A program made the translations under genes and the position numbers. The notes beneath the pieces are model-generated. The model saw nothing but the letters and a program-made list of their open reading frames with translations. It had not been told where the DNA came from and searched no databases. From contig SXXZ01000192.1 of NCBI GenBank assembly GCA_005789375.1, positions 1 through 7,841 on the forward strand: a stretch of 7,841 nucleotides of DNA, read 5' to 3'. This DNA is from Verrucomicrobiales bacterium (GTDB lineage Bacteria; Verrucomicrobiota; Verrucomicrobiae; Limisphaerales; UBA9464). Positions within the stretch are counted from its first letter, which is position 1; every line of letters begins with the position of its first letter. Positions 5,547 to 7,841 of the stretch are shown piece after piece.

Positions 5547-7304
5547 TTACGGTTTGGGCGGCGGGAAGCTGGTCCAGCACTGTTCCATCTCTTCACGAGA
5601 AGGGACTTTCAATGGGCGTACGATGCGGAAGCCCAAGAACTGGGCATCGGTCAGGTACCACTTAGATTTGGGCAACTGAGGATCGCGCATCTTCCAACTC
5701 GCATCACTGGCACGCCGGGTCGCACTCCGAAGAGCATCGGGTTCGTCATCCCAAGAACCACCGCGGGCCACATGGGGATACTCGGCGGCACCCGGGGTAT
5801 AGGGAACATCGCCCACCTTGGAATAATCTTCCACGTAGGCGTCGAGCACCCACTCGGCGACATTGCCATGCATGTCGTAAAGCCCCCAGGGATTCGGCTT
5901 TTTCTTGCCCACCAGTTGGTACTTCTCACCGGCGTTGGCGAAGTGCCACGCGTACTCGCCCAGCTTGGAGTCGTCGTCGCCGAAGGAGTACTTAGTGGTG
6001 GTGCCAGCTCGGCAGGCGTACTCCCACTCGGCCTCGGTGGCCAGGCGGTAGAAGTGCCCGGTCTTGGCGGTGAGCCACTTGCAGTACTTTACGGCTGCAT
6101 AGTGGGTCATGGAGATGGCTGGGAAGTTTTCCTTGCCCATGCCGAAGCTCATCTCGACATACGGGGTCGTCGGACGAGACACGGCGTCGGATTCCTTGCC
6201 GATGTAGGGGTTGACTCCGGGCTGCGCGTTGGCCGGCAGTAACTCGGGCAACGCCAGCCAGAGTTCCCGTTCCATGCGCTCGGTGGGAACATTGGTTCCC
6301 TTTTCCAGAGAGGGGAACTGGAAGAGTTCGTACTCGTTCCAGGTGACTTCGGTTTTACCCATCCAGAACGGCTCGATCTTCACCTTGCGCTGCGGACCCT
6401 CGTCCGTCTTGCGCTTGCCCTCGGAGGCAGGGCTGCCCATCAGGAATTCGCCTGCGGGAATCGGCAGCATGTCGAATTTGACGTCCGATCCCACGATAGG
6501 GTCGCTGTACGGCTTCATGTCGGCGGCGCTGACCTCCTTGGACACCTGCACCACCCGGGCGTGGATCGCCGCGATCATGGCCTCGTTGTCGCGGGTCAGC
6601 AGGGAACTCGCTTCCTTCTGACTCAGGGTTACGCCGTCCGGCCATTCTGCGCCTTGTTCGATCCAGTTGCGGATTAGGTCGGTCTTAGATTTTGGCAGCG
6701 GTCCGCCCTTCTTGGCCGGCGGCATCAAGTCGTCGTGGTCGGCCGGCAGAATGGTGCTGGTGTAGATCGTAGAGGCTTCGGCGTCACCGCGCACGATGGT
6801 CTTGGAGGCGAAGAATTCAGCCTTGGAGTCCATCCGCAGGCCCCCCTTGGCGTTTCCTTCCTTGTGACAGGTGACGCAGTGGACTTCAAAGATCGGCTTC
6901 ACCTCTTTGACGAAGTCTACCTTCTGCTTCTGGGAGAGACGGAGGTCTTCCGGCCATGCGGCACCCTCTTGGATCCAAGTCTTCAGGGTCTCTTGCTGCA
7001 GGGCACTGAGCCGGTCGCCCTTGGGTGGCATCAGGTCATCATGACCGTCGGGCAGAGTGGTCGTCGTATAGATCTTGCTCTTGGCCGGGTCGCCCGGGAC
7101 CAAGGCCGTGCCACTCTCCCCCCCCTTGATGGTGTCGGCACGAGTCACCATGACGAGGTCCGCCTTGGGCTTTTCGGTGCCGTGGCACTTGAGGCAGTAC
7201 ACCTCGAGGAGGGGGCGGACCTGTTTCTTAAAGTCCACCGGGTTCGCCGCGTTGAGGATCAGTCCCGCGGTGAGGGTGGTGGTGATGGCGACGAATCGAT
7301 TCAT
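5547..7304 (-). CDS. Di-haem cytochrome c (PSCyt1-like) fused to SUMF1/FGE-like domain
   Basis: This 585-residue secreted protein has three domains after a signal peptide (1 to about 20). Two tandem PSCyt1-like haem domains, roughly 22-122 and 128-227, each carry CxxCH (C37LKCH41, C143VTCH147) and a DDLMPP motif (M92, M194) offering a possible axial methionine. They also share IYT, HDDLMPP and W-x-E/Q-x-GA-x-WP, so they look like an internal duplication. Residues about 277-565 form a SUMF1/FGE-sulfatase domain ([51 protein letters not shown]). The two catalytic cysteines of real formylglycine-generating enzymes, expected after GGSW, are D520 and L525 here. It is more likely a binding or structural module than a sulfatase activator. 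It is first of a probable operon with an oxidoreductase and a rhodanese. Electron transfer or anchoring of partners is a guess. Confidence 0.92.
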   Translation of the reverse strand: MNRFVAITTTLTAGLILNAANPVDFKKQVRPLLEVYCLKCHGTEKPKADLVMVTRADTIKGGESGTALVPGDPAKSKIYTTTTLPDGHDDLMPPKGDRLSALQQETLKTWIQEGAAWPEDLRLSQKQKVDFVKEVKPIFEVHCVTCHKEGNAKGGLRMDSKAEFFASKTIVRGDAEASTIYTSTILPADHDDLMPPAKKGGPLPKSKTDLIRNWIEQGAEWPDGVTLSQKEASSLLTRDNEAMIAAIHARVVQVSKEVSAADMKPYSDPIVGSDVKFDMLPIPAGEFLMGSPASEGKRKTDEGPQRKVKIEPFWMGKTEVTWNEYELFQFPSLEKGTNVPTERMERELWLALPELLPANAQPGVNPYIGKESDAVSRPTTPYVEMSFGMGKENFPAISMTHYAAVKYCKWLTAKTGHFYRLATEAEWEYACRAGTTTKYSFGDDDSKLGEYAWHFANAGEKYQLVGKKKPNPWGLYDMHGNVAEWVLDAYVEDYSKVGDVPYTPGAAEYPHVARGGSWDDEPDALRSATRRASDASWKMRDPQLPKSKWYLTDAQFLGFRIVRPLKVPSREEMEQCWTSFPPPKP

Positions 7305-7322
7305 GCAGTTGTGTCGGAGGTG

Positions 7323-7353
7323 AGAATACCGCCGGGCCGGTTGCCGGTGTCAA
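7323..7353 (-). promoter_or_regulatory. Candidate -35/-10 promoter for the minus-strand operon
   Basis: Read on the minus strand, TTGACA (7353-7348, a perfect -35 box) is followed after 19 bases by TATTCT (7328-7323, four of six matches to the -10 box). Transcription would begin near 7316, leaving a very short leader before the ATG at 7304. The spacer is longer than the ideal 17 and GC-rich, so the site may be weak or need an activator. Confidence 0.4.
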
Positions 7354-7404
7354 ATGCAGTGACGCCCCGGAAGCACGAAAGCTTCAACGGGGATTGCAGG
7401 TTTG

Positions 7405-7426
7405 TTCCACCGGGAAACCGATGGAA
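7405..7426 (-). terminator. Hairpin after the pseudopilin gene, possible terminator
   Basis: In minus-strand RNA, UUCCAUCGG and CCGGUGGAA form a 9-base-pair stem (one G-U pair) around a UUUC loop, starting 23 bases after the pseudopilin stop. On the plus strand the same stem has a C-A mismatch, so the minus orientation is favoured. No U-tract follows, hence only moderate support for true intrinsic termination. It separates this gene from the promoter candidate further on. Confidence 0.4.
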
Positions 7427-7449
7427 GCGGACGGAGTGAAGAGCTTCTA

Positions 7450-7841
7450 CTATTGCCCTCCACCGATTTTAGGATCGAGCCAAGGGGTCGCTCCCCAGTA
7501 CCAACGAGAACTCTTAAGCAGTTCGACGTGTCCCTCGCCAAAGGTGACCACGCTCTTGCCTGTGTGGCGCAGTTGGGGCCCGCCCCAGTTGGGATCGTCC
7601 GAGGTAACACAGCCGCTGCAAGGGGCGTCGTTGATGGGATCGTGTAGCACCCAGGCACCTGCTTTTTCTGGGGATTTTTCGGTCACGCATTTTAGCGGAT
7701 CCTTTGCGTCTGAGCTCTTAGGCTTGCTGCCGCCGTCGGTGATCACCACGGTCGCCGAAGGGGAAGCCATGCCAGAATCCTTCACCGGAGGATAATCCTT
7801 CGCGTCCCAGACGTTGGGCCAATCGCACCCGCCGGCTTTGA
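7450..7841 (-). CDS. Pseudopilin-like protein with H-X9-DG-type C-terminus (partial, 5' end missing)
   Basis: Only the last 129 codons are inside the window; the frame stays open through the right edge, so the GTG at 7785 is not the start. The visible part resembles the C-terminal region of verrucomicrobial prepilin-type (type II secretion or type IV pilus-like) proteins. It has VVITDGG, then AGAWVLHDP, DDPNWGGPQLRH and finally WYWGATPWLDP before the stop. The H-X9-DG motif is present as H-TGKSVVTFG-EG, with Glu where Asp is usual. Three cysteines (CVTEK, CSGC) could form disulfides. The expected N-terminal cleavage/methylation motif and hydrophobic helix would lie beyond the window. These proteins are exported, and their exact role is unproven. 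A hairpin follows the stop. Family assignment rests on recalled motif patterns. Confidence 0.75.
   Translation of the reverse strand, partial: KAGGCDWPNVWDAKDYPPVKDSGMASPSATVVITDGGSKPKSSDAKDPLKCVTEKSPEKAGAWVLHDPINDAPCSGCVTSDDPNWGGPQLRHTGKSVVTFGEGHVELLKSSRWYWGATPWLDPKIGGGQ

Noticed and set aside
5501..5596. Upstream ATG extending the 4214-5500 oxidoreductase by 32 residues
   Set aside because: It would overlap the upstream gene and bury the Tat motif at residue 36. The inner ATG has AGGAA 7 bases upstream.
5547..7304. Sulfatase-activating formylglycine-generating enzyme
   Set aside because: The catalytic cysteine pair is missing and no sulfatase is encoded nearby.
6735..7439. Plus-strand frame of about 234 codons opposite the di-haem gene
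   Set aside because: It lies antisense to the CxxCH and DDLMPP domains and has no family features of its own, so the minus frame is the real gene.

Overview
The window looks like chromosomal DNA from a PVC-group bacterium, most likely Verrucomicrobiota. This is inferred from content. It holds a haem-binding PSCyt1-type domain pair fused to a SUMF1-like domain, two exported Gfo/Idh/MocA oxidoreductases, and the end of a pseudopilin with the H-X9-DG-like tail common in that phylum. Recognisable Shine-Dalgarno sequences are mostly absent. No 16S gene or other direct taxonomic marker is present.

Layout. Bases 1-578 hold no convincing gene. They carry diverged direct repeats built on GGGACAGGCTC (1-130), AT-rich dyads (203-251), a -24/-12 (sigma-54-like) promoter candidate (295-310) and a foldable leader (491-541). 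Next on the plus strand come glnK (579-917) and amtB (931-2337), a PII regulator and ammonium channel pair separated by 13 bases. Everything after that is on the minus strand and reads from high to low coordinates: a partial pseudopilin gene (7841-7450), a di-haem/SUMF1-like fusion (7304-5547), an exported Gfo/Idh/MocA oxidoreductase (5500-4214), a secreted single-domain rhodanese (4173-3739) and a second exported Gfo/Idh/MocA oxidoreductase with a GTG start (3606-2413). The last gene converges on amtB.

How they work together. GlnK and AmtB form the standard nitrogen-status-controlled ammonium uptake pair, and all key residues can be seen. The minus-strand block has gaps of 46, 40 and 132 bases and a candidate promoter at 7323-7353, so the first three genes, and possibly the fourth, are probably one transcript. 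All four products carry export signals, which points to a cell-envelope or periplasmic redox module. Its substrate cannot be read from the sequence. The fusion protein lacks the two cysteines used by true formylglycine-generating enzymes, so sulfatase maturation is unlikely to be its role.

I did not find a clearly novel defence, mobile or RNA-guided system. The parts most worth a second look are the di-haem/SUMF1-like fusion and its operon, the glnK leader with mutually exclusive pairings, and the repeat cluster at the left edge.
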